Part shown: positions 6,717 through 14,487 of the stretch, piece by piece
Numbering within the stretch: the stretch's first letter is position 1
Layout of the letters: every line of letters starts with the position of its first letter
Source: Clostridiales bacterium UBA3277
GTDB taxonomy: Bacteria; Bacillota; Clostridia; Oscillospirales; Oscillospiraceae
Length of the DNA: 15,373 nt
Reading direction: 5' to 3'
Assembly (NCBI GenBank): GCA_002362145.1
Contig: DETX01000120.1
Coordinates: forward strand, 1-15,373
Translations under genes and position numbers: made by a program
The notes under the pieces: model-generated
Databases searched by the model: none
Seen by the model: only the letters and a program-made list of their open reading frames with translations
Told to the model about the DNA's origin: nothing

Positions 6717-9323
6717 TTACTCCAATAGTTTTTTGAGCTTGTATAGTTCGTTCATGGCCTCGATGGGGGTCAGGGTCTCCACGGTGAGCTTCGAGAGGGC
6801 CTCCACGATTCTCTGGCCGGACAGGTCCAGCATACTCACCTGGTCCTGGGGCTCCTCCCGGGTGATCACCGGGGCGGGGGCGCCGCCCTCCCGTTCCAGC
6901 TCCGAGAGAATCTCCCGGGCCCGGGTGATGACGGCGTTGGGAATGCCGGCCAGCTTTGCCACTTCGATGCCATAACTGTCGTCGGTGGCGCCGGGGACGA
7001 TCTTGCGCAGGAAGATCATCTGCTCGCCCCGCTTTTTTACGGCAATGTTGTAGTTTTTCACATTGGGCAGCTTGCTCTCCATGGAGGCCAGCTCGTGATA
7101 GTGGGTGGCAAAGAGGGTCTTGGCCCCCAGGCGCTTGGGGCTGGCGCAGTATTCCAGCACGGCCCGGGCGATGGCCATGCCGTCGTAGGTGGAGGTGCCC
7201 CGGCCGATTTCGTCGAGAATGAGCAGACTCCGGGAGGTGGCGTATTTTAAGATGGAGGCCACCTCTGCCATTTCCACCATGAAGGTGGACTGGCCGGAGG
7301 CCAGATCGTCGCTGGCGCCGATGCGGGTGAACACCCGGTCCACCAGGCCGATTCTGGCGGCCCGGGCGGGGACGAAGGAGCCCATCTGGGCCATGAGGAC
7401 GATGAGGGCCACCTGGCGCATATAGGTGGATTTACCGGCCATGTTGGGGCCGGTGATGATGGCCACGGTATTGTTCTCCTGGCCGATCTCCGTTCCGTTG
7501 GGCACGAACAGGGAATCCTTCAGCATGGCCTCCACCACCGGGTGGCGGCCGTCGGTGATGGAAATCTCCCGGCCCAGGGTGATCTCCGGCCGGCAGTAGC
7601 CCCGCTGGACCGCCACGGCGGCCAGGCTGCACAGGGCGTCGGCGGCGGCCACGGCAGCGGCAGTGGCCTGAATCCGGGAGGCCTGTTCAGAAAGATACTG
7701 CCTTAGCTCCGTAAAGATCTGGTATTCCAGGGCCGTCAGCCGGTCCTTGGCGGTGAGGACCTGGTTTTCCAGATCCTTGAGCTCCTGGGTGATGTAGCGC
7801 TCGCAGTTGGCAAGGGTCTGCTTGCGGATGTACTCAGGGGGAACCTGGGAGAGGAAGGACTTGGAGACCTCGATATAGTATCCAAAGACCCGGTTGAAGC
7901 CCACCTTCAGGGTGCGGATGCCGGTCTTTTCCCGCTCGGAGGCCTCGATGGCGGCGATGGTGCCGCTGCCGCCCTCCATGATGTCTCGCAGGGCGTCCGC
8001 CTCGGCGTTGGCCCCGGGACGGATGATGCCGCCCTCCCGGACGGTGAGGGGAGGATCGTCCACAATGGTATTTTCAATCCGGTCGGCGCAGTCCGTCAGC
8101 GGGTCCATGGCCGCTTCCAGCTTTTTAAGCAGGGGGGAGGCGCAGCTTAATAGCTGACGCTTGACCTCCGGCAGAGCCCGCAGGCCCCGGGCAAGCCCCA
8201 GCAAATCCCGGCAGTTGACGGTGCCGGTGACAATCCGGGTGGTGACCCGCTCAAAATCCGTCACGTCCTTCAATGCCTCTTCCAGCTCTCCCCGGACGAT
8301 GACGGAGTCCACCAGCTCCTCCACGGCGGCGTGGCGGCGGGTGATCTCCCCCACGTCCAGCAGGGGCTTTTCCAGCCAGGACCGGAGCATCCGGCCGCCC
8401 ATGGCGGTGTGGGTCTTGTCCAGCACCCACAGCAGCGTCCCCTTTTTCTCCTTGGAGCGCATGGTCTCCGTCAGCTCCAGGTTCCGCCGGGCATCCAGGT
8501 CCAGCTCCATGAACCTGCCGGTGGTGTAGTATTGAAGCTCCCGGATATGGGCCAGGTCATTTTTTTGCAGGGAGAGCAGAGTGCGAAGCAATGCCCCCGC
8601 GGCAATGACGGCCGCGGGCAGCCCCGCGATGCCCAGGCTGGCCAGACTCTGGCCAAAGTGGGATTCCAGAATCTTCTCCGCCGGTTCCAACGCGAACTGT
8701 TCCGGCCGACCCTCGTCCACGCAGCAGTTCAGCCGCCGGAAGATGACGTCGTCGATGGCCTCGCAGTCCACGTTTTCGCCCCAGCGCAGCACTTCACTGG
8801 GAGAAAAGCGGCCCAGCTCCGAGGCCACGTTCTGGGGATCGGAGCAGATGGTGGAGAAAAAGGCGCCGGTGGACACATCGCAGAAGGCCAGGCCGAAATT
8901 TCCACCCTCGCCGTAGACGCAGGCCATGTAGTTATTTTTGTTCTCGTCGAGCATACAGCTCTCCGTGACGGTGCCGGGGGTGATGATGCGGGTGATGTCC
9001 CGGTCCACCAGCCCCTTGCACAGGGCCGGGTCCACCATCTGCTCGCAGATGGCCACCTTGTAGCCCTTCTGGACCAGACGGGCGATGTAGGTGTCCACAC
9101 TGTGATAGGGCACGCCGCACATGGGGGTCTGCTCCTCCTTGGGCTTTCCCCGGTCCCGGGTGGTCAGGGTCAGATCCAGCTCCCGGGCGGCCAGGACGGC
9201 GTCCTCGTCGAACATCTCATAAAAATCCCCCAGGCGGAAGAAGAGAATGCAGTCGCTGTTCTGCTCCTTCATCTGCTGGTACTGCCGCCGCATGGGGGTC
9301 AGTTCCGTGGTTGCTTTGGCCAT
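6717..9323 (-). CDS. mutS: DNA mismatch repair protein MutS
   Basis: 868 aa, normal for MutS1. It recognises mispairs and small loops as a dimer and signals to MutL through ATP-dependent sliding. The N-terminal mismatch-binding domain carries GDFYEMF (residues 32-38), with the intercalating Phe34 and the Glu36 of the F-x-E motif. The lever and clamp domains fill the middle (about 270-570). The C-terminal ABC-type ATPase shows the Walker A GPNMAGKST (about 624-632), the signature ASDDLASGQSTF, the Walker B/DEIGRGTSTYDG block near 700 and the H-loop FATHYHELASM. A short C-terminal dimerisation helix ends in NELYKLKKLLE. AAAGGA lies about 8 nt before the ATG. It follows miaB by 34 bp, the typical Firmicute order. 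Confidence 0.98.
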   Translation of the reverse strand: MAKATTELTPMRRQYQQMKEQNSDCILFFRLGDFYEMFDEDAVLAARELDLTLTTRDRGKPKEEQTPMCGVPYHSVDTYIARLVQKGYKVAICEQMVDPALCKGLVDRDITRIITPGTVTESCMLDENKNNYMACVYGEGGNFGLAFCDVSTGAFFSTICSDPQNVASELGRFSPSEVLRWGENVDCEAIDDVIFRRLNCCVDEGRPEQFALEPAEKILESHFGQSLASLGIAGLPAAVIAAGALLRTLLSLQKNDLAHIRELQYYTTGRFMELDLDARRNLELTETMRSKEKKGTLLWVLDKTHTAMGGRMLRSWLEKPLLDVGEITRRHAAVEELVDSVIVRGELEEALKDVTDFERVTTRIVTGTVNCRDLLGLARGLRALPEVKRQLLSCASPLLKKLEAAMDPLTDCADRIENTIVDDPPLTVREGGIIRPGANAEADALRDIMEGGSGTIAAIEASEREKTGIRTLKVGFNRVFGYYIEVSKSFLSQVPPEYIRKQTLANCERYITQELKDLENQVLTAKDRLTALEYQIFTELRQYLSEQASRIQATAAAVAAADALCSLAAVAVQRGYCRPEITLGREISITDGRHPVVEAMLKDSLFVPNGTEIGQENNTVAIITGPNMAGKSTYMRQVALIVLMAQMGSFVPARAARIGLVDRVFTRIGASDDLASGQSTFMVEMAEVASILKYATSRSLLILDEIGRGTSTYDGMAIARAVLEYCASPKRLGAKTLFATHYHELASMESKLPNVKNYNIAVKKRGEQMIFLRKIVPGATDDSYGIEVAKLAGIPNAVITRAREILSELEREGGAPAPVITREEPQDQVSMLDLSGQRIVEALSKLTVETLTPIEAMNELYKLKKLLE

Positions 9324-9357
9324 GTTGCATCCTTTCCGCTTTCAGGCATGGTGTAGT

Positions 9358-10764
9358 TTATTTTGTGAGCGTACCCGTCAGGCTCCAGGTGGTGGAGGCG
9401 GTGATGGTGATATTCTGGTAGGTTCCGATGAGCTCGTCGCCGCCGGACAGGCGGACCAGGCGGCCCCCTTCGGTCCGGGCGGTGAGGTACTCCCCCTCCC
9501 GGCCGTCGATGAGGCAGCGCATTTCCTTTCCCACATAGGCGGCGTGGATCTCTTCGGAGATGGCGTTTTGCAGGGCGCAGAGCCGGTCAAACCGGCGGTT
9601 CTTCTCCTCCTTGGGGGTGGGGTCCTCCATTTCGGCGGCGGGGGTCCCGGGGCGGGGGGAGAAGATGAAGGTAAACAGGGCGTCGTAGCGCACCTGCTCA
9701 ATCAGGGACAAAGTCTCCTCAAATTCTTCCTCAGTCTCTCCGGGGAAGCCCACGATGACGTCGGAGGTCAAAACCAGCTCCGGCATGACGGCCTTGGCGT
9801 AGCGGACCTTTTGGAGATAAGTCTCCCGGTCGTAGTGCCGGTTCATGGCCTTCAGGACCCGGGAGGAGCCGGACTGGAAGGGAAGGTGGAGCTGCTTGGC
9901 GATTTTCGGGTACTTTGCCATGGTGTCAAACAGCTTTTCCGAGGCGTCCCTGGGGTGACTGGTCATGAAGCGGATGAGAAAATCACCGGGGAGCTGGGCA
10001 ATTTCGGAAAGCAGGTCGGCAAAATCCATGCCGCCGGCCAGGTCCTTTCCGTAGGAGTTGACGTTCTGGCCCAGAAGGGTGATCTCCTTGACGCCGGAGG
10101 CGATGAGCTCCCGGCACTCCTGGAGGATGTTCTCCGGGCGGCGGCTCCGCTCCCGGCCCCGGACGTAGGGCACGATGCAGTAGGTGCAGAAATTGTTGCA
10201 GCCGTACATGATGGACACCCAGGCTTTTAGCTGGGAGTCCCGTACCTGGGCGATGCCCTCGGCGATGGAGCCGGGCTCGTCGGCGATGTAGAACTGCCGG
10301 CCCTCCCGGTTAAGGACCTTCCAAAGAATTTCCGGGAACTGCCACAGGTGGTGGGTGGAAAAGACTCCGTCCACATGGGGATAGCTTTTTTTGACGCGGT
10401 CGGAGACCTTTTGCTCTCCGGCCATGCAGCCGCACAGGAAGATTTTCTGCTCCGGGTGGCGGCGCTTGGTATGGGTCAGGGCCCCCAGGTTGCCGAAAAC
10501 CCGCTGTTCGGCGTGTTCCCGGATGGCGCAGGTGTTGAGGATGACCACGTCCGCCCCCTCGGCCTCCCGGACGATTTCATAGCCGCACTGGCACAGATAT
10601 CCCCGGAGCTTTTCGGAGTCCGCCTCATTCTGCTGGCAGCCGTAGGTCTCCACATAGGCCTTGGGAACGGTGCCCCGGCTCTGCCAGAAGGCGGCAATGC
10701 GGTCGCAGAGGGCGAACTGGGCGTTCAGCTCCTCCTGGGAAATGATGGTAGTTTTGGCGTTCAT
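9358..10764 (-). CDS. miaB: tRNA-2-methylthio-N6-dimethylallyladenosine synthase MiaB
   Basis: 468 aa. MiaB is a radical-SAM methylthiotransferase that converts i6A37 (the product of MiaA) to ms2i6A37. The N-terminal UPF0004 domain supplies three cluster cysteines: C43 (YGCQQNEADS), C79 (LNTCAIREHAEQ) and C113 (LCGCMAG). The radical SAM cluster motif CxxxCxxC is C189-C193-C196 in GCNNFCTYCIVPYVRGRE. The C-terminal 65 or so residues form the TRAM RNA-binding domain. The wording YGCQQNEADSE and the VRGRERSR context fit MiaB better than its relatives MtaB or RimO. The start ATG has GGAGG about 9 nt upstream. It is the promoter-proximal gene of the long minus-strand operon. Confidence 0.96.
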   Translation of the reverse strand: MNAKTTIISQEELNAQFALCDRIAAFWQSRGTVPKAYVETYGCQQNEADSEKLRGYLCQCGYEIVREAEGADVVILNTCAIREHAEQRVFGNLGALTHTKRRHPEQKIFLCGCMAGEQKVSDRVKKSYPHVDGVFSTHHLWQFPEILWKVLNREGRQFYIADEPGSIAEGIAQVRDSQLKAWVSIMYGCNNFCTYCIVPYVRGRERSRRPENILQECRELIASGVKEITLLGQNVNSYGKDLAGGMDFADLLSEIAQLPGDFLIRFMTSHPRDASEKLFDTMAKYPKIAKQLHLPFQSGSSRVLKAMNRHYDRETYLQKVRYAKAVMPELVLTSDVIVGFPGETEEEFEETLSLIEQVRYDALFTFIFSPRPGTPAAEMEDPTPKEEKNRRFDRLCALQNAISEEIHAAYVGKEMRCLIDGREGEYLTARTEGGRLVRLSGGDELIGTYQNITITASTTWSLTGTLTK

Positions 10765-10801
10765 GGGGCCGATCCTCCAAGTAATTCGTTTTCAACAACT
10801 T

Positions 10802-10830
10802 ATCTTATCATTTTTCGGCGGATTTGGCAA
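10802..10830 (-). promoter_or_regulatory. Putative sigma-A promoter for the miaB operon
   Basis: On the minus strand, -35 TTGCCA (10825-10830, 5 of 6 consensus) and -10 TAAGAT (10802-10807, 4 of 6) are separated by exactly 17 nt. The predicted transcript start lies near 10795, giving a leader of about 30 nt before the miaB ATG. The region between is AT-rich compared with its surroundings. Confidence 0.5.
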
Positions 10831-10870
10831 GGGCGAACCGGGTTTATTTGTGAACGTTCTGTGGAATGTC

Positions 10871-10899
10871 TTGCAATTACCTGCCGTCCGTGGTACACT
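10871..10899 (+). promoter_or_regulatory. Putative sigma-A promoter for the PPIase gene
   Basis: -35 TTGCAA (10871-10876) and -10 TACACT (10894-10899) are separated by 17 nt. The predicted start is near 10906, leaving a leader of about 78 nt. The -10 overlaps an inverted repeat (10891-10906). Confidence 0.55.
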
Positions 10900-10906
10900 A
10901 GTACCA
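10891..10906. promoter_or_regulatory. Inverted repeat TGGTAC-ACTA-GTACCA over the -10 box (candidate operator)
   Basis: Perfect 6-bp arms (10891-10896 and 10901-10906) separated by 4 bp span the -10 hexamer and predicted start site of the plus-strand promoter. A repressor bound here would block that promoter. It is a single site and no local regulator gene is seen, so the role is a guess. Confidence 0.3.
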
Positions 10907-10983
10907 TTTCTGAGACTGGGTCCCTTTGATTTTCGGGATACCCGCGTAACCAGTATAACAAATCGAGAAACGAGGAACTGTTC

Positions 10984-12555
10984 ATGAAAACCTGTAAATT
11001 CTGTCAGGCTGAGATGGCCGACGACGCCCGGTTCTGTCCCGCCTGCGGCAAGCGCTGGGAGGAAGAGACCGAGGCGGCCCAGGCGGAGGACATCCCCGCC
11101 GCAGCCTGCGAGGACGCCCCCATGGGGGAAGAAGCGGCTCAGGCCTCTGCCGCCCCCACCGAAGCCGCTCCCGCCCAGGAGCCCGCTGAGGCACCTTCTG
11201 ACGCCGAAGCCCCTGCCGACGCCGGGACACCGACCGAAGAAAAACCCGCTGAGACGGAGATCAAGCCCGGGGCCACCCCCGGCAAGATCGCCCTGGCCGC
11301 GGCGGCGGTGGTGGTGCTGCTGGCGGTGCTCATCGCGCTGATTGTCACCGGCCTCAAGGACGGCAAAGAGACGCCCGCCGTTACGGAACCCGTCGGGGAG
11401 AGCGTCTCCACCGAGGCCACTGAAACCACTGAGCCCGTCCAGACGGAGCCCCCCACGGTGCCCGCCGACGGAAACCCCGACGACGTGACCTGCAAGGGCA
11501 CCTACACCGTTACCGATGATCAGGCCATTGCCGCCCGGGATACGGTGGTGGCGAGAATGGGAGATATGGAGCTGACCAACGGCGATCTCCAGACCTATTA
11601 CTGGATGGAGGTCCACGCCTTTTTGGCGCAGTATTATGCCTACGCCTCCTATTTCGGCCTGGATGCGGCCCAGCCCCTGGACACCCAGCTGACGATGGAG
11701 CAGGATATGACCTGGCAGCAGTTCTTTCTGAACGCCGCCCTGAACAACTGGCAGCAGATCCGGGCCATGGCCTATGAAGCGGAACAGGAGGGACTTCCCA
11801 TTTCCCAGGAGGATCAGACCCAGCTGGAAGGGCTGAAGCAGACCCTGGAGGACACCGCCAAAGGGTATGAGCTGACCCTGGAGGAGCTGCTGGCCAGGAA
11901 CATGGGCGCCGCCGCGACCTTTGACCACTACTATGCCTATCAGCGCGACTACTGCCAGGGAATGGCCTACTACACCGCCCAGGTGGAAAAGCTGGTTCCC
12001 ACGGATCAGGATCTGGAAGCGTTCTTTGCCCAGCATGAGAGCGAGTATGCCCAGCAGAACATCACGAAGGACAGCCTCCTGGTGGATGTGCGGCATATTC
12101 TCCTTCAGCCGGAAAGCGCCGCCGGCGACGGAACCCATACAAACGAGGAGTGGGCGGCGTGTGAGAAGAGCGCCCAGGCCATTCTGGATGGGTGGAGGAA
12201 GGACGGCAAGGGCGAAAGCGGCTTTGCCGAGCTTGCCAACGAGCACTCCGTGGATGCCGGTTCCAACACCAACGGCGGCCTCTACGAGAATGTGTACCCG
12301 GGCCAGATGGTGGAGGAATTCGACGCGTGGTGCTTTGACGAGAGCCGGGGTCCCGGAGATTCCGGCCTGGTAAAGACCGATTTCGGCTATCACATCATGT
12401 ATTTCGTGGGAAGCCGGCCCCAGTGGAAGGTATGCGCCCAGAGCGACTGGGTGAACGAAAAGATCAATGCCATGCTGGAGGATGTCGCCGCGCGGCACCC
12501 CATGGAAGTCGAGTACGGCAAGATTGTCCTGGGCGACACGGTCCAGGATGACTGA
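10984..12555 (+). CDS. Membrane-anchored parvulin-type peptidyl-prolyl isomerase with N-terminal zinc ribbon
   Basis: 523 aa. Residues 4-21 form a zinc ribbon (C4-x2-C7 ... C18-x2-C21, CPACGK). Residues 25-95 are an acidic Ala/Pro/Glu low-complexity linker, and residues 102-123 a single transmembrane helix. A Thr/Glu/Pro-rich spacer (about 129-165) leads to a helical SurA/PrsA-like region (about 180-345). The parvulin domain (about 366-477) keeps H371 (VRHILL), D424 (HSVDAGS), the NGGLYENVYPGQMVEEF loop and H470 (FGYHIMYF), so it is probably active. The likely topology is zinc ribbon in the cytoplasm and isomerase outside, where PrsA-like enzymes help fold secreted proteins. There is no signal peptidase or lipobox site, unlike PrsA. 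GAGGAA precedes the ATG by about 8 nt. It is monocistronic, between its own promoter and a terminator. Confidence 0.85.
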   Translation: MKTCKFCQAEMADDARFCPACGKRWEEETEAAQAEDIPAAACEDAPMGEEAAQASAAPTEAAPAQEPAEAPSDAEAPADAGTPTEEKPAETEIKPGATPGKIALAAAAVVVLLAVLIALIVTGLKDGKETPAVTEPVGESVSTEATETTEPVQTEPPTVPADGNPDDVTCKGTYTVTDDQAIAARDTVVARMGDMELTNGDLQTYYWMEVHAFLAQYYAYASYFGLDAAQPLDTQLTMEQDMTWQQFFLNAALNNWQQIRAMAYEAEQEGLPISQEDQTQLEGLKQTLEDTAKGYELTLEELLARNMGAAATFDHYYAYQRDYCQGMAYYTAQVEKLVPTDQDLEAFFAQHESEYAQQNITKDSLLVDVRHILLQPESAAGDGTHTNEEWAACEKSAQAILDGWRKDGKGESGFAELANEHSVDAGSNTNGGLYENVYPGQMVEEFDAWCFDESRGPGDSGLVKTDFGYHIMYFVGSRPQWKVCAQSDWVNEKINAMLEDVAARHPMEVEYGKIVLGDTVQDD

Positions 12556-12560
12556 TACGA

Positions 12561-12612
12561 AAAAACAAAAAACACTCCCCTGCCGTTTCCCAAAACGGCA
12601 GGGGAATTTTCG
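12561..12612 (+). terminator. Rho-independent terminator after the PPIase gene
   Basis: A perfect 13-bp stem (12576-12588 with 12593-12605, core CCCCTGCCGTTT) closes on a 4-nt loop and is followed by ATTTT. The opposite side carries an A-rich run (12560-12572), so the minus-strand reading has the longer T-tract and the element may work in both directions. It begins about 20 nt after the stop codon. Confidence 0.85.
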
Positions 12613-12686
12613 CCTCCGCGGAGGGGAAAGCGGACCGGTAACATCCCGGAAGAAACGAAAAGTGTGACGAAAATGTGAATATTATG

Positions 12687-12715
12687 TTGAATTTTCCTTC
12701 CAAGTGCGGTATGAT
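12687..12715 (+). promoter_or_regulatory. Putative sigma-A promoter for the acyl-CoA ligase operon
   Basis: -35 TTGAAT (12687-12692) and -10 TATGAT (12710-12715, 5 of 6 consensus) are separated by 17 nt, in an AT-rich stretch. The predicted start is near 12722, giving a leader of about 60 nt before the ATG at 12784. Confidence 0.65.
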
Positions 12716-12783
12716 ACATAAGATGTCGGTTTCTGAACGACAGAAGAAATCCATAAAAAACAAGCCTCGAGAGGAGTTAGCGT

Positions 12784-14487
12784 ATGACCCAGCCCCATCC
12801 TTACCGCCTCAGCTATCCGGAGATGACCCTGTTCCAAATGGTGGAGCAGATGGCCCAGAAATACCCGAAATATCCGGCTTATGAATTCTACAGCACAAAA
12901 ACCAGCTATGAAAAGTTTATCCGTAAGATCGAGCGGGCCGCCCGGGCCTTCACGGCCATGGGCATATCCTCCGGCGACGTGGTGACCATCTGCCTGCCGA
13001 ACATCCCCCAGGCGCTGGACTGCTTCTATGCCCTCAACCGCATCGGCGCCGTGGCCAACATGGTCCACCCCCTCTCCGCCCAGAATGAGATTACGTTCTA
13101 CTTGAACTTCTCCAAAAGCAAGGCCATCCTCACGGTGGATATGTTCTGCGAGAAGGTGGAGAAGGCCATCGAGCAGGTGGACTCCCCTGTGACGCTGCTC
13201 ATCGCCCGGATGCAGGAGGAGCTCAACCCCGCCCTGGCGGCGGCCTACACCCTGAAAGAGGGAAAGAAGTATCTGAAATTTCCCAGCAGCGGCCACGCCA
13301 TGCTGTGGAAGGACTTCCTAAAGAAGGGCACCAAGGACATTGTCCTTCCCGAGAGCGTCTACGACACCAAAAAGACCTCCGTTATTCTCTACAGCGGCGG
13401 CACCAGCGGCATCCCCAAGGGCATCTGCCTGTCGGATTTGAACTTCAACGCCTGCGCCATTCAGGCCAAGGACGCCATCAAACAGGAGCTGTGCCAGGGC
13501 ATGACCATGCTCAGCTGCATGCCCTGCTTTCATGGCTTCGGCCTGGGCATCAATCTGCACACCGTGCTCATCCACGGCGCCTGCTGCATCCTGATGCCCT
13601 CCTTCAACGGCAAGAGCTACGCCCATATGCTGGCCAAGCGCAAGCCCAACTTCATTGCCGGCGTACCCACCATTTTTGAGGCCCTGCTCCACATCCCCGA
13701 GCTGGAAGGGGTGAACCTGGGCTTCCTCAAGGGAATGTTCTGCGGCGGCGACAGCCTGTCCGTGGAGCTGAAAAAGAAGGTGGACGCCTTCCTGGAGGCC
13801 CACGGCGCCGACATCCAGATCCGGGAGGGCTACGGCCTGACGGAGTGCGTCACCGCTAGCTGCCTGACCCCCAGCGATTCCTACCGGGAGAACAGCATCG
13901 GCCTGCCCTTTGCCGATACGGATTACTGCATCGTCCGGCCGGGCACCGACGAGGAGCTGCCCTACGGCACCGAGGGCGAGATCATCCTCACCGGCCCCTC
14001 GGTGATGCTGCGCTATCTGGACAACCCCCAGGAGACCGCCCAGACCCTGCGGACCCTGGCCGACGGGCGGGTCTGGCTCTATACCGGCGACCTGGGGCAT
14101 ATGGACAGCGACGGTTACATCTATTTCCGCCAGCGCATCAAGCGGATGATCATCACAAACGGCTACAACGTCTACCCCGGCCAGATTGAAAACGTCATCG
14201 ACGGCTGCCCGGAGGTGGCCTACAGCTGCATCATCGGCGTGCCGGACCCCCGGCGGATGCAGCGCATCCGGGCCTACATCGTCCTCAAGGACGGCATTGC
14301 CCCCGACGAGGATGTCAAGCAGCGGATTATGGCGAGGCTCCGGCTCCATGTGGCGGCCTACGCCCTGCCCAAGGAGATGGAGTTCCGGCCGGAGCTGCCC
14401 AAGACCCTGGTGGGCAAGGTGGCCTATCGGAAGCTGGAAGAAGAGGCGGCGCAGGAGCTGAAAGGCAAGGAGGTACAGAATGTCTGA
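12784..14487 (+). CDS. AMP-forming acyl-CoA synthetase (class I adenylate-forming ligase)
   Basis: 567 aa. The enzyme should activate a carboxylic acid with ATP to an acyl-adenylate and pass it to CoA. The core motifs are present in order: phosphate-binding loop YSGGTSGIPKG (203-213), HGFGLGINLHT (250-260), GYGLTECVT (349-357), YTGDLGHMDSDGYIYF (433-448), the hinge region RIKRMIITNGYNVYPGQIE (451-469) and the catalytic C-terminal Lys in KTLVGKVAYRK (K545). There is no carrier-protein domain, so CoA is the probable acceptor. The overall pattern resembles medium- or long-chain fatty acyl-CoA ligases, but chain length cannot be read by eye. AGAGGAG lies 7 nt before the ATG. Its last 8 bases overlap the next gene, which implies translational coupling with an acyltransferase-like partner. 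Confidence 0.9.
   Translation: MTQPHPYRLSYPEMTLFQMVEQMAQKYPKYPAYEFYSTKTSYEKFIRKIERAARAFTAMGISSGDVVTICLPNIPQALDCFYALNRIGAVANMVHPLSAQNEITFYLNFSKSKAILTVDMFCEKVEKAIEQVDSPVTLLIARMQEELNPALAAAYTLKEGKKYLKFPSSGHAMLWKDFLKKGTKDIVLPESVYDTKKTSVILYSGGTSGIPKGICLSDLNFNACAIQAKDAIKQELCQGMTMLSCMPCFHGFGLGINLHTVLIHGACCILMPSFNGKSYAHMLAKRKPNFIAGVPTIFEALLHIPELEGVNLGFLKGMFCGGDSLSVELKKKVDAFLEAHGADIQIREGYGLTECVTASCLTPSDSYRENSIGLPFADTDYCIVRPGTDEELPYGTEGEIILTGPSVMLRYLDNPQETAQTLRTLADGRVWLYTGDLGHMDSDGYIYFRQRIKRMIITNGYNVYPGQIENVIDGCPEVAYSCIIGVPDPRRMQRIRAYIVLKDGIAPDEDVKQRIMARLRLHVAAYALPKEMEFRPELPKTLVGKVAYRKLEEEAAQELKGKEVQNV

Noticed and set aside
10952..10957. TATACT on the minus strand (TATAAC on the plus strand) as an additional promoter -10 in the divergent region
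   Set aside because: The hexamer at the proper -35 distance is CAGTTC (minus) or TTTCGG (plus), neither close to TTGACA; the pairs at 10802-10830 and 10871-10899 are better.
10792..12498. 568-codon minus-strand ORF opposite the PPIase gene
   Set aside because: It is a GC-driven antisense frame rich in Gly/His/Leu with no recognisable domain; the plus-strand gene has a zinc ribbon, a TM helix, a parvulin domain, an RBS, a promoter and a terminator.
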